Positions 20,640-32,607 of a DNA stretch of 64,000 nucleotides are shown one piece after another. Under the pieces are notes generated by a model. That model was not told where the DNA came from. It did not search any database and worked only from the letters and a program-made list of their open reading frames with translations. Every line of letters starts with the position of its first letter. Within the stretch, counting starts at the first letter, position 1. The translations under genes and the position numbers were made by a program. The stretch is taken from NCBI GenBank assembly GCA_026545765.1, contig CM048841.1, forward strand, positions 63,537,608 through 63,601,607, given 5' to 3'. The DNA comes from Plantago major. Its lineage: Eukaryota > Streptophyta > Magnoliopsida > Lamiales > Plantaginaceae.

Positions 20640-23600
20640 GTTCCATCAAAGATATGAGAACCTAATCTCCTGCTTCTGTCAGTGCGTAATGCTTCTGGAC
20701 TAAAGCACACCGGGCTATTTGATAGTGGATGCGAAAGCACATGACAGAGACAAAGCAAATCCGTTGATTACAAAGCTTGCAACACGGACCAGTATATCGA
20801 TTTGGAGGAGAATTAAATCCCTCTCAGGATTCAAAGAACGTCAAATTGGGGACTTTAACAATCACGACGACATTACATGTTAAGGATTTGAAATATAATC
20901 TATTTAGCATGAGCCGTTTTGCATAAGGGTTTTACTATAAAATTCAAAGCTAAATCGCAAACTAATTGACAATGAGTCAAAGCATAGCCTTAGTTGGTCG
21001 GAAAGGCGATCTTTATGTTGCCGATTGGGCATCGCCACAATCAAGAATGTCTCATGGTGAGTCAATCTGGTCACACAGAAGAGCACTGGTTATGGCACAA
21101 AAGAATGAGTCACTTGAACTTCAAAACTCTGAATAGACTTGCCAAGAAAGAGTTAGTGGTTGTTCTTCCCAGAACATCTTTCAGAAAGGATGGTATCTGT
21201 TCTGCCTGTCAGATGGGGAAACAATCTAAGATCTCTTTCAAGTCCAAAATCAGACACTCTAGTGTTAGACCACTGCAACTTTTACACATGGATCTATTTG
21301 AATCATCTGTAACTAGTTATGCAGGAAAGAAGTATGGTCTGGTTGTTGTAGATGATTTCTCAAGATTCACTTGGGTTGTCTTTCTGAAACACAAATCTGA
21401 TGCCAGGGTGGAGATACCAAACTTGCTGAAAAAACTTGAAGTCATGAAAAATGACAAGGTATCTGCAATCAGAACAGACCATGGTACTGAGTTTGTCAAC
21501 CAGTACATAAAGGAGTTTTGTACCTGCAAAGGTATACAACACCAACTTTCCTCTGTAAGAACACCTCAACAAAATGGTGTTGCAGAAAGGAAAAACAGAA
21601 CCCTTAAAGAAGCTGCAAGGACAATGCTAGCTGACACTGAAATAAGTGAAATTTATTGGGTTGAAGCTATAAACACAGCTTGCTACACTCAGAACAGATG
21701 CTTGATAAACAAACACCAAGACAGGACCCCCTATGAAATCTTGGTTGGTAGACCCCCTAATATCAAACATCTGAGAGTATTTGGTCGTAAATATTTTGTT
21801 CTAAACAATGGGAAAGATTATCTGAGAAAAATTCAACCAAAGGCAGATGAATGTGTTTTTCTTGGCTATTCCACAAATAGCAAAGCCTACAGAGTTTACA
21901 ACAAAAGAACAAAGAAAATTGAAGAATCAGTTCATGTTGTATTCTATGAAGGAAATAAGAAAACACCTCCTAATGATGAACTCTCAGAAAGGTTCAAAGA
22001 ACTGTTGCTGAGGGATTCTGAAGAAGAATCCTCAAAAAGGAAAAACATCATTATGGAAAGTGAGGATGACTCTGACGTAGAAAAGCTTGAAAAGCCTAGT
22101 AACAACAAGATGACTCACAGACATGATGAGGAATTTCCTATGAGTTTTCCAGAAATGGAACAGGTTACTGAGAACCTTCATCATGAAAAGGTATCTGAAA
22201 ATAAGAATGTTGAAATGCATGTTTCAGATATATCTAACACTGAAAAAGTGTCAGATATCCATGACATTTCCCATATATCAGATATCTCAGATACTGAAAA
22301 AGTATCAAATCAAAATCTTAGTGATTCACATTCAGATCACCTGGATATTGATCGTATTAGCACTAAACCTATGATGAAATGGATCAAAGATCATCCTACA
22401 AAGGATATAATTGGACCAATTAATCAGGGTGTTAGGACTAGGAGAGCAATAGCTGAAAATGCTAACTCTCTCTTTGGATGTTTCATCTCGAATATTGAAC
22501 CTAAAAATATAGAAGAAGCATTAGGAGACCAAGACTGGATCTCTGCAATGCAAGAAGAGTTGGATCAATTTGAGAGAAACAAACTCTGGAAACTAGTTCC
22601 ATTTATAGAAGGAATATCTATGATTGGAACTAAATGGGTTTTCAGAAACAAGATGAATGAATCTGGTGAAATAACCAGAAACAAAGCAAGATTGGTTGCC
22701 AAGGGATTTACTCAGACTGAAGGCTTAGATTTTGACGAGTCATATGCACCAGTTGCCAGATTGGATGCAATAAGACTCTTTCTAGCCTTTGCAGCTCATA
22801 AAGATTTCAAAGTTTATCAGATGGATGTCAAAAGTGCATTCTTAAACGGTGAACGTCCAGAAGAAGTTTATGTTGAGCAACCACCTGGCTTTGAAGTTTC
22901 CTCAGAAAGTAGAATGGTCTATAAACTACAGAAAGCTCTGTATGGACTGAAACAGGCTCCAAGAGCATGGTATGACACTTTGGCCAAATACCTTCTGGAA
23001 AGTGGTTTCAAGAAAGGTGAAGTTGATAAAACTTTATTTACCTTAAATCATGAAACTACTCTTAGTTCAAGTATATGTTGATGACATCATATTTGGATCT
23101 AAGGACAAGCAACTTCGTAATGACTTTGCAAATCTCATGAAAAGCAAGTTTGAGATGAGCATGATGGGAGAAATGAATTATTTCCTAGGATTGCAAGTCA
23201 AGCAACTCAATGATGGAATATTCATTAGTCAAACAAAGTATGCAAAAGATATGCTCACAAAATTCAATCTTAAGCCTTCTGAAAAGAATGCTAAGATACC
23301 TATGAGCATTGGAACCAAAATGACCTATACTGAATCAGATAAGAGTGTTGAAGAACATAAGTATAGGAAATTGATAGGTTCACTACTTTACCTCACTGCA
23401 AGTAGACCTGATATTCAATATGCCGTTGGAGTATGTGCAAGATTTCAGACAATCCAATGCAAACACACTACAACATTGCTATGAAAATATTAGGGTATGT
23501 AAAGGGTACAGTAGATGTAGGATTGTGGTATCCTAAAGAAAGTGGATTGAGTTTAGCTGGGTACTCAGACGCTGATTATGCTGGATCATCGCTGATAGGA

Positions 23601-24018
23601 AAAGCACCTCGTGAACTTGTCACGGTACTAGACTTATCTCATGGTTTAGCAAGAAGCAAAACTCAATTGCAACTTCTACCACAGAGGCTGAATATATTGC
23701 TGCTGGTTGTTGCGCAACACAAATTCTGTGGATACAACAACAACTTAAAGACTATGGACTCGATGAGAAGAAAACTCCCATTTTCTGTGACAACACAAGT
23801 GCTATTGCGATTACACAGAATCCTAAATTTCATGCCTGAACAAAGCACATTGATGTTAGACATCACTTCATCAGAGACCATGTTGAAAAAGGCAATATAG
23901 AGATACTCAAGATTGGCACTGAAGACCAACTTGCAGATATCTTCAATAAGCCACTACAAGAAAGTAGATTCTTAGCCTTAAGACATAGTCTTGGACTAAT
24001 GGAACTACCAATGAACTG
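20640..24018 (+). pseudogene. pol: Copia C pol: protease, integrase, RT, RNase H
   Basis: The order is copia-type. A protease remnant (LFDSGC, about 20717) is followed by the pre-integrase zinc site ([16 protein letters not shown], about 21090), integrase ([40 protein letters not shown]; 21275-21610) and a Ser/Glu-rich linker dense in TATCTGA words (22020-22370). RT follows ([45 protein letters not shown] near 23077), then RNase H (LAGYSDADYAGS near 23555). It is broken several times, most densely in the protease region. Compared with A and B it is clearly a Ty1/copia Pol. Confidence 0.88.
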
Positions 24019-24028
24019 AAAAAGTTCA

Positions 24029-24176
24029 GGTATCTGGAACGGGCATCCAGAGAAGAGGTATCTGGAATGGGCATCCAGAGAAGAGGTATCTGGAACGGGT
24101 ATCCATAGAAGAGGAATCTGGAACGGGTATCCAGAAAAGAGAAAAGAGAAATCGGGAACGGGTATCCAGAAGTCAA
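24029..24176 (+). repeat. 28-bp hairpin tandem repeat after pol of C
   Basis: About five units on the pattern AGGTATCTGGAACGGGTATC CAGA. Each can fold as TCTGG / CCAGA around an AACGGG-type loop. A further hairpin with other arms but a similar loop (CTGAG-ACGGGAA-CTCAG, about 24211-24227) follows outside the array. Confidence 0.8.
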
Positions 24177-24659
24177 AAAGGCTAAAGAGCAAAAAGATGG
24201 CTTAAGATCTCTGAGACGGGAACTCAGATATCTGAATCACTCTATAAACGGGGAACACAAAAGAGAATAGTATAATTATCTGCAGTCAACTACTCTCTTG
24301 AAACTCGCATTACTTCTATCTTGACGAAAAACTTGGAAAGATCCTAAGTATAAGACAGATTCAGATGCGAACAGTGTCCTTGGTCATACAGAAGTGTGAT
24401 TCAGATAGCAAGTCGCCAAAATTCATTAAATGGGCACAATTACACTTGCTGATTGTGATCATTGCTGAAGAAGCAATGGTGACCCTCGATGAAGTTAAGC
24501 GATTGATCAGTACGGTGGAAATTAATTCACAGTAAATAGTGGACTGTTGAAATTCAGAACATGGCCCACTAAGCATTTAATGCCGAACTAGCTTTTGCTC
24601 ACGCCTGTTTGCAAATCACAGATACGTACACACAAAATCAATTTGTATGTATTTGTCTG

Positions 24660-24874
24660 TTGGGATTCAACTGCTATATATATAGGATTTTGGCAAATGA
24701 AATCACTTTTGCCTAATCCGAAAATTCATCTTGCACAAAAATAGCAAATCCTTCTCTTGATTCTCTGCAAACCCTCTACAATCTCTGCAAATCAAGATTA
24801 AGTTTTTCTGAAAAGAATCACTTAATCAAATCTCTTTCAAACACCAATTCCAAATCCCTACACTATATAAAGAG
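24660..24874 (+). promoter_or_regulatory. Putative internal promoter and leader of C accessory gene
   Basis: A CTATATATATA box lies at 24674-24684, about 190 bases before the ATG at 24875. A C/T/A-rich leader without ATG follows, rich in CTCTGCAAA and CAAATC strings as in plant 5' UTRs. A second CTATATAA (24863-24870) lies too close to the ATG to serve it. Between 24177 and 24660 only AGATATCT-type words and AT-rich sequence are seen. Confidence 0.45.
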
Positions 24875-27800
24875 ATGGCCTCCAAGAATACTTCAACACA
24901 GAAATCCCAATCCTCCACTGGTATTGCTGAAAAGCAAGCACCAGAGTTGGTTATTGTGAACAACCGACTTGTAGGAGTTTTTAATCCTGACCATTGGACT
25001 TCAAATCACAGAATGATTTGGGGTGGTGCCATGGTTGAGGAATACCTCTCTGCTGCAATAGAAAACCAAACTGACAGAAAATTGATTCTTGACATGCTTG
25101 AAAAGGCACAAATCAAGGGTTTTCTGCTTTCGCCCAAGTTGAATTTCATCACTCGATGTGTTGGAATTTTACAACAACTCGTGATTATTTCACGTGTATC
25201 TGAAAACCTTTGAAATAGTGTCTATCAAAACCTCAGTCCAAGGAAAGGAAATCCTTCTGGACTTAACAACTTTCTGTAAGTTGTTTAAGGTTCAAAATCT
25301 TGGAAAGGATTTTGAAATAAACACCAAGGATGATGAACTCCTTGAAGGTGTTAAAGAACTTTCTGATGGCGTGTGTGATCTTGAAAATCGGATACACCAC
25401 CGAGTTCAAGCTTCTTGACATCCGAACCGGACATCTGTTGGTTCCTTTGGGATATCTTGGCTTGCATTCTTCACAGATGCTTTGATGGTCTACAAGGAGG
25501 TCTTGACCGGATAAGCCAAGAACGATGGATCATGATGTTCTTCTTGAATCAACAAGACAAAAGTTTGGAAAACCCTTTAACCGGGAAAGTACGCCTTCAT
25601 GAAATTCGTGAAGAACATTCAAGGCTTGAGCCTAAGATTGTCAAAGGACTAGTGAGCCAAAGGCCACGATGGGTTATGGTGCGAAGATATGCTACTTGCT
25701 GGAAAAGCTTGGCATTGAGCTCAGAGAGACGGCTGAAATAGCCAACAGTAACTTACTCTACAAATATGAGTATACAAATCTGATGAAAAAGGTTACTGGG
25801 TCTCAGAAAGGTCCTAAGAAGCGAAAAACTGAAAAGATATCTAAAGAAAAGGTTGCGACCAAGAAGCCCAGAACTTCAAGAAAGAAGTCTGCTGCCAAAT
25901 CAGAAGACACACCCAAAGAGGTTGTCAATTCTCAGAAATCTGCAGGCATTGCCGATGAACTGATAATGGCAGATGAACTCATCAATGCTGCAAAAGAGTT
26001 ATCAACTACTGAACAAGTAGACTCAGTAAGAGAAAGTGCTTTCAGAAATGTTGCGACTAATGCAGAAAGCCTTGCTGATGAACTCATAAATGTTGCCAAG
26101 AGTGGTGAAAAGCACCAAGCCCTATCTGCAGAAACCGCAGGAATAATGGACCAATCAGTTCCCAATGCTGATGAGAGCTCTGACGATGAAGATGATGAAC
26201 TAGTCATCTCTAAAGTCCTAGAAAGAACAAAGAGGGCTAAGGTTACTGAAAAAGTAACTGGTGATAAGGTATCTGAAGAAGAACCTACACCACAGGTTGC
26301 TGAACCTATAGCAAAGGTTGTTGGTGCAAACACATCATCAGGGAATGTATCTCTTGCACAACTTCACAAAGCCCTGATGAGTGGTATTTTAGTGCTGGCA
26401 GATGCTGATGGAAGGAAATGCCACATATAAAAATCTGGAAGAACATTCTACTGATCAATCTTCTGCTTCCAGACAACCACAACAACCACAATAGCCACAA
26501 GTGGTTGATGAAATGGTAAATGAACTCCATTTCGAATTACAAGCAATATAGTATGCTGAAGAAAATCCTGTAATTGAGCAGGTTCCCCAACTCAATGAGA
26601 GGGATCAAACTGAGACGTCTACTCAGAATGATCAACCATGGGAGGCAACTGAGTTGCATACTCAGGAAAGGTGTGAAGTACCAGAAACTTCAAACAAAGA
26701 AACTGCACTGGGACAAGACGACCAATGTATAGAAAGGTCACAAGTTCCAGAGACCAATCAGCCTGAAACTGCTCAGGTAAATGACTGGTTTAACTCATAC
26801 CTTGTGAAAAATTTTATACTTATAAATCTTGTTACCTTATAAGAATTTCTTTGTTACAGGCTGAGTTAGAAACGCAGAAACAAGAGGAAGCTGAGAAGCT
26901 TACCTCAGATACTGAAAAAGAGGTCCCTTCAACCTCAACTCTTGAGAAATCTGAACCTGTGCCACAGGTAAATGATTCTTAAAGAGAACTAATTTTTCAG
27001 TAAAAATGTTTATGTGCTCATTCATGTTAAATGTTTCTAACAGCTCCAACTGAGAAGGAAGAAGATAAGGCAGAAATGCCAGAGACAAACCCAGAAACCA
27101 ACAAGGTTTCTGAAGAACACATCACTGAGCCTTCAAACTTGAAGGTATATGACAATCAAGTGACAAGTATTCTTCATCCTGGGTTATCTTTTTTCTCTTC
27201 TAATATTCAATACTTTCTACTTACAGGCTATTTTAGAAGTAGAAATGCAAGGGGATAAAGTTGCGACTTCCCCTGCATCAATGGAAATTGATGAAGCCCC
27301 CAAGGCAACATCACTCAAAAGAACACCAGAAACTGCACAAGTTTCTGAGAAAAATGAATCTGAGCTTCCTTTTGAGGAAGTAAGTAGCTCAAATCAGAAT
27401 TCATTAAAAGCATATTTATGCATAGATTCTTTCAAACTATTTCCTAAGTATTGTATTTCTCTCAGGTTCAAGAAAGAAAGGTTGCTGAGGACCAGACATC
27501 AAAGTCTCCAACTCACAACAAGATATCTGAGACACCAATTGTCTCAGTAGAACAAGTATCTGAGCCTGATGTTCATACTCAGGTAACTCAGAAACTAAAC
27601 TACACTTCTACTCAGATATCTACAAAAGTTTTGAAACTCACTCAAAACTCTTTCTTTCAGGCTCAAACAGATGCAAAGCAGGTTCCCATTAAAGAAACAA
27701 GGGACCTACTTCACTTCTTCAAAAGCTCACACCCTGCCAAAGCATATTCAATGCTTCAAGAAATGGCAGAAGTTAAGGTGCTCTGATCTCTCTGAAATAT

Positions 27801-30478
27801 TGAGAATCACTGATCAACCAACCAGACGAGCACGAGCTCTTGACCTGGAAACATATGTCCAAGCAATGTTCCCTACAGAACAATATACAGTTGTGAATCT
27901 ACTACATAAGAACTTTTCCAGAGAAGTGGCGCATAGTTTGATACATGCCTTTGAACAGGCAGATGGTCAGACAAGATTACAGATGGCATTCATGCCAGTC
28001 CTGCCCCAGACTCTGCAATTTGTACCTTCTGAACAAGAAGAAGTTAATGGGCAGAAGATGACTATCCCGGAAGTGATCAATCTTGTATCTGAAGATGATG
28101 AGGAGGAAGAAATGAATGAAAATTACTTCGATGAACCTCCCACTGACCATCACCAAGAGGATGATAATGACAAAAAAGATGATGATGATGCCCCTGCACC
28201 AGGGACCGGAGGAATTTCACAGAGAAACAATGCCTCAGCTGCTAAAAAGCAAACTGAGAAGACTTCACAGAAATCTCCGTCTTCATCACCTCAGAAATCT
28301 ACTCATCCATCTTCTAACCAACACGTAGTTACTACTGAACAAGTAGTTGAGTTCTCTGAGGAAACCAATCAGAAAATATTAAACACTCAGACCAGAAGTG
28401 CTCAACAGACAACTGTTGGAAGAAGAACAACAACTCCATCTTCAACTGGAAGATCAAATAGCTAAATCCAGAGATAAGATTGATCAACTACAAGATCTAT
28501 ACTTAGAAGAAATGATTGCTTACTCTGAAGTTAAAGAGCTACGGGATGCTGTACAAGAGATCACCAAAGAAACTGAAGAAGTATCTGAAGACAAGCATGA
28601 TGCTAAGGCTGCATCATCTTCGAAAGAAGTACCATCCTCCTCCCAGAAAGGAAAGAAACCAATCTCTGAGATGGTTCTTTGGACTCGTCTGATCGATGAA
28701 AATGTCCAAGAGGATGAAGATCACTGGGCTAATCACTCAGATGATGAAGAAGACAAGACTTTGGCAGAGCACCGCCATGAACATTTAGCGGTTTCTCACT
28801 TGAAAAGGAAGTTGATTACTCCTACAATATTCAACAAACTGCCAAACGTCCACTCCCATGAATACATGAACAGTGCAATCTGGCTACTACTCTGAACAAG
28901 GAGATGTCTTCACAGAACAAGGAAGTAATTGCCTCCGTCCCCTCTGAAATGAGAAAGTTCACTGAGCTCATCACTCAGAGAACAACTAGCATGGTCATTG
29001 CTCAGAAAGATCTGGGAATGATAAGGGACGATGATATGTCTTTAGCTGAGAAAGCTTTCCAAGAGGCAAGTTACACTGCTGGAAAAGCAGATGCCATCCT
29101 AGGCCCATTGGCAGAGCTCACTGATAAGGACAATGGACTTATCAAGCAAAATCAGGAGCTCAAAGCCGAACTTTAGAAGTTGGTAACTGCCTATAATTAT
29201 TTACAAGGGCAATTTGACTCTCTCTCAGATTCCTTTATGAGACTGAGTCAGCCAACAATGACTAAGGGGGAAAGAAAGTACAAATCTGGACCTCAAAGTC
29301 AGGGGGAATGGGAAGAAGGAGATGAAAACAAGAAGAAATCTGGTAGTGCGGCTCGAGGAAGAAGAAAAACTTCCCAGCCACCACTCAGAATCAATGAACC
29401 CTCCTCAAGCCAAGCTGCTTTGCAAATAGTAGCTGCTTCCCAGAAACCCACTGAAGGAACCAAAATGGTAACAAGGGCCATGGCACAGAAACCTCCAAGG
29501 AGTACCAAGGCTCCAAGGAGAAGACAAGTTAGAGGGATTGATGAATCTTCTGAAGAAGAAGAAGAAGAAGGTCAAATCAAGTCCCAGGGCAAAGAAGAAG
29601 GCTGTAAAACTCTTACAAGATCTAATCTTGATGATGATGATGAAACTGATGAAGATGAAGTTCCTCTTCACAGAAAAAGGAAAATTGAAAGCCTAACTGA
29701 GCCCATAGCTGCAAAGCCCCTAGCAGCTAAAACACCCTCTGGAAATACCAAGTCTATCTAGGATGGTGGTTCTTCAAGCAACAACCCCAAAGAGAATTCA
29801 AGACAGAAAAGGAACAGACTGAGAGCTGAGCAAAGACAAAGTCAACTTCCACTCAGGCCAGAAGAAGCCAAAATTGAGTATGTGAAGTATGACAATGATT
29901 CCTCTGTCTACAGGTCCATCAATCAAAAGAATGGCTATTGGATTCTGGAACTGAAGCATCTTTTGGTAAATTCAAGATTTCCAGAACCAATCCATAAACA
30001 ACTCATGGCATGGAGAAAGGATAAACCTACCTTGATCAACACCAATCACATCAAAGCATGGTTGGATTTTGATGTTGTCAAGAGAACTGAAGCCATGAAA
30101 AAGGACCTCTCTGATGATTGTCCATATGGAAAGCCAGATGATGTGCACAAAATTCTGAACATCACAGGAACAGGCACAAGACCAAGACTTGTTGTGGAAC
30201 CCTATGAGTCGTTCTATCTGATAGAAGATCAATACAAGGGTGACATCAGATATCTGAAGATTATCTACGAATACTTCAAGCTTTCAGATATCAGAATAGA
30301 GCATGCCTAGAAGTGGGAAAAGTACCTATGGGTCAAGCATTTTGTCAAGAAAAATCCTACCAAAACCTACAAAGAGGTCTGTGGATTTGCCAGAGACACA
30401 GAGATGCTCGTCAGAACTCTTCTCTATGATTATTCTGATGACATCAAAAGGTTTGGAGATAGGAAATTTGCAGACTGA
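24875..30478 (+). pseudogene. Accessory gene of copia C, multi-exon, nuclear-type protein
   Basis: A 5.6 kb gene after RNase H, starting MASKNTSTQKSQSSTGI. Parts in order: an N-terminal domain (NPDHWTSNHRMIWGGAMVEEY); a GYGAKICYLLEKLGIELRE segment (about 25670-25730); basic clusters KKRKTEK and KKPRTSRKK (about 25815-25890) like nuclear-localisation signals; and an acidic stretch. Five short introns follow (26777-26859, 26968-27043, 27145-27226, 27380-27465, 27583-27660), then a KHIQCFKKW...DLSEILRITD domain (about 27740-28000), coiled coil (about 28900-29270), further basic and acidic clusters, and a conserved C-terminal domain (about 29870-30475). No signal peptide or membrane segment is visible. 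Broken perhaps six to eight times. Function unknown. Confidence 0.65.
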
Positions 30479-30697
30479 TCCATAGAACTACTGTTGAAGA
30501 CTTGAAGACTTGAAGACTGGTTTATTAGGATGTTTACTTGGAGCTTGGTTACTCCTGTTGTCCTAATTTACTATGTAGTTTTTGTATTTTTGCTGACTGA
30601 GCTTAACTGTATCATGTATTAAAGTTATCTGTAATCTTTAGTTGTAACTTATCTGAAGAACTTACTCTCAGATAGTATTCTATAAAAGATAACTTGT

Positions 30698-30857
30698 CAG
30701 CAAAGATCACACCTTGTGATTTGGTTGATGTCTACTTTCTGCACTTAATTATATGAATTCAAAGATCTTAAGAAATGATTAAGTGGTGGATTGTTTCCTC
30801 ATCCAGATTTGTAATAGGGAAGATAGTCATCGTTGACGGATCAAAAAGGGGGAAATT
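30698..30857 (+). promoter_or_regulatory. Conserved 3' stem-loop block and polypurine tract of C
   Basis: ATCAC-ACCTT-GTGAT (30706-30720) forms one hairpin. CACTTAAT (30742-30749) pairs with ATTAAGTG (30778-30785) in a second. The AAAAAGGGGGAAATT polypurine tract (30844-30857) then abuts the LTR. The same arrangement occurs in D, G and L although loops differ. The bases 30479-30697 are AT-rich 3' UTR with nothing else evident. Confidence 0.55.
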
Positions 30858-32607
30858 TGTTGGGAAATTTGTTGGGAAATTTCTTGAGAAATTTGTTAGG
30901 AATTTTGTTAGATATTTTGTAAAGAATATCTGTTTAAGTTTTGATCAGCAACATGATGACTTATCTTAGTCTTAGAAAGGTGATTAGTGCTCTTGGTTCA
31001 CTTGAACATTGTAAAAGAGGAAACCCACTAAGTATGATAGTCTAGCTAATCATGTATAGGATGTTAGGTCTCAAAATGTAATTTTTATTTTATGAAGAGA
31101 AGACCAAGAAGAAGACATCCAAGCAGAAAGCTCAACGACATTGAAGACTTGAAGAAAACTGCACAAGATTACTGAATCTATTGTTCAGATATCTTAGCCA
31201 GATATCTTGAAGACACGAATAGTTTCAAACAAACTGTGTCACAAGAGATATCTGAGAAATAAGAAACATATCTGAAAACAAGGAAAGTGTCCACAGATAT
31301 CTATTCTCAGATACCTTGAGCTTTAACCACATTTCTGAAAAAGGAATATATATTGCAAACAAAGTTGTTTCAATAAACACAAGTGGTATCTGAAGAATGA
31401 AGATAAGGACGTGCAAAGAATCAGATAACACTAGTCTCTGATACAAAGCATAGTTCCGTTGACACTACAGGACAAAAAGTATAGTACAATGCATTTAATG
31501 CACGGACAGAGATGTTTGATTAAAAGCAACGGCAGCTTCTGAGAAGAAGACAAAACCTGCTACAGTACTATACACAGATATCAATAGTTTGAATTTGAGC
31601 CTAACGGATACTATTCAAACGGCACTCAAATTCATCTATAAATATCAACACTTAGACTGCTTGAGAGAAGACACTGAACACCTTGAACTGCATACAAACG
31701 CTGAACATCCTACTCTCTCAAAGCAACTTACTTATCCTCAAAGCTTTCTGTTGCGACCAAACCTTTTGATCTTGAGTAAACACTGAAGTTCTAAGTGTCC
31801 TGATCCTAAACAAGCAAAGCTATCTGTGAAGGAGTTGAATCAAAAGATCAACTATCGGAGATTCATTCTCTTGAACAGATATCATAAGACTTGGGTCAGT
31901 AAAATCGAACAAGATACCATACGCTGTAAAGTGTATTAAGTAACTTAGTTCACAGAGCTATCTGATTAACTGAAAAGTTATTAAGACGCTCATCTGACAA
32001 CTCAAACCAAAACCAACACCATAACTGGCGTGGAGTACAGGAAGTACTTAGTTTGAAAAATTAGGGAATAACTCCAAGGTTACCGGAGTATAGGAAGTAC
32101 TTGATTTGGGAAACTAAGGAATAACTCCAAGGTTATTGAGTATAGGAAGTACTTAGCTTGGGAAGCTAGGGAATAACTCAAAGGTTTCTGAGTATAGGAA
32201 GTACTTGGCTGTGAAAGCCGGGGAACAACTCAGGGGGAACATTTGGTCGGGAACCAATTGTTAAGAATCTTAGAATAGGATTATTGTAAGGAGAACTCAA
32301 TTATCTGTTCTAGTGAATTCTAGGTCTCTAATAGACCGAAGTGGATTAGTTGGAGGATTACGCCTCCTCCAGATACCACTATACTTGCTGTGTCATTTAC
32401 GTTTCTGTATTTACATTTCAGCAACACACACACACACACATATTAACTGTTTCTGCACTTATCTTTATTAAGTCTTCCGCACTCTTATTCTAAGTATCAG
32501 ATATCTATTCAGATATCTGAGAAATAGTTGTTATCGACAAAAGTTTTAAAAGACTATTCAACCCCCCCCCCCTCTAGTCTTTTACTTTTCCGTTATCTGG
32601 ACCAATA
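30858..32607 (+). repeat. 3' LTR of copia C
   Basis: 1750 bp, TGTTGGGAAA to GACCAATA, with the four-unit minisatellite at 32031-32237, three adjacent AGATATCT words near the end and an 11-base poly(C) tract. Followed directly by GGCAG. Confidence 0.92.

Larger units (their letters stand above)
16336..32607 (+). mobile_element. Copia element C, giant Sirevirus-like, both LTRs present
   Basis: A 16.3 kb copia element, far longer than the usual 5-10 kb. It has LTRs of about 1.71 and 1.75 kb, an initiator-Met-type primer site, gag, pol, a hairpin repeat array, a 5.6 kb spliced-looking accessory gene with its own promoter-like leader, a conserved 3' block and a polypurine tract. A GGCAG duplication flanks it, inside D's accessory gene. 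By eye the LTRs differ at about 1-2% of bases outside one cluster, suggesting well under two million years at usual plant rates. Structurally complete, but pol and the accessory gene are each broken several times. Confidence 0.93.

Noticed and set aside
24029-24176. 28-bp direct repeats as a CRISPR array
   Set aside because: Units are contiguous without unique spacers, in a plant retrotransposon.
24863-24870. CTATATAA next to the accessory-gene ATG as the TATA box
   Set aside because: Only about four bases before the ATG, too close for transcription to start upstream of it; the box at 24674-24684 fits better.
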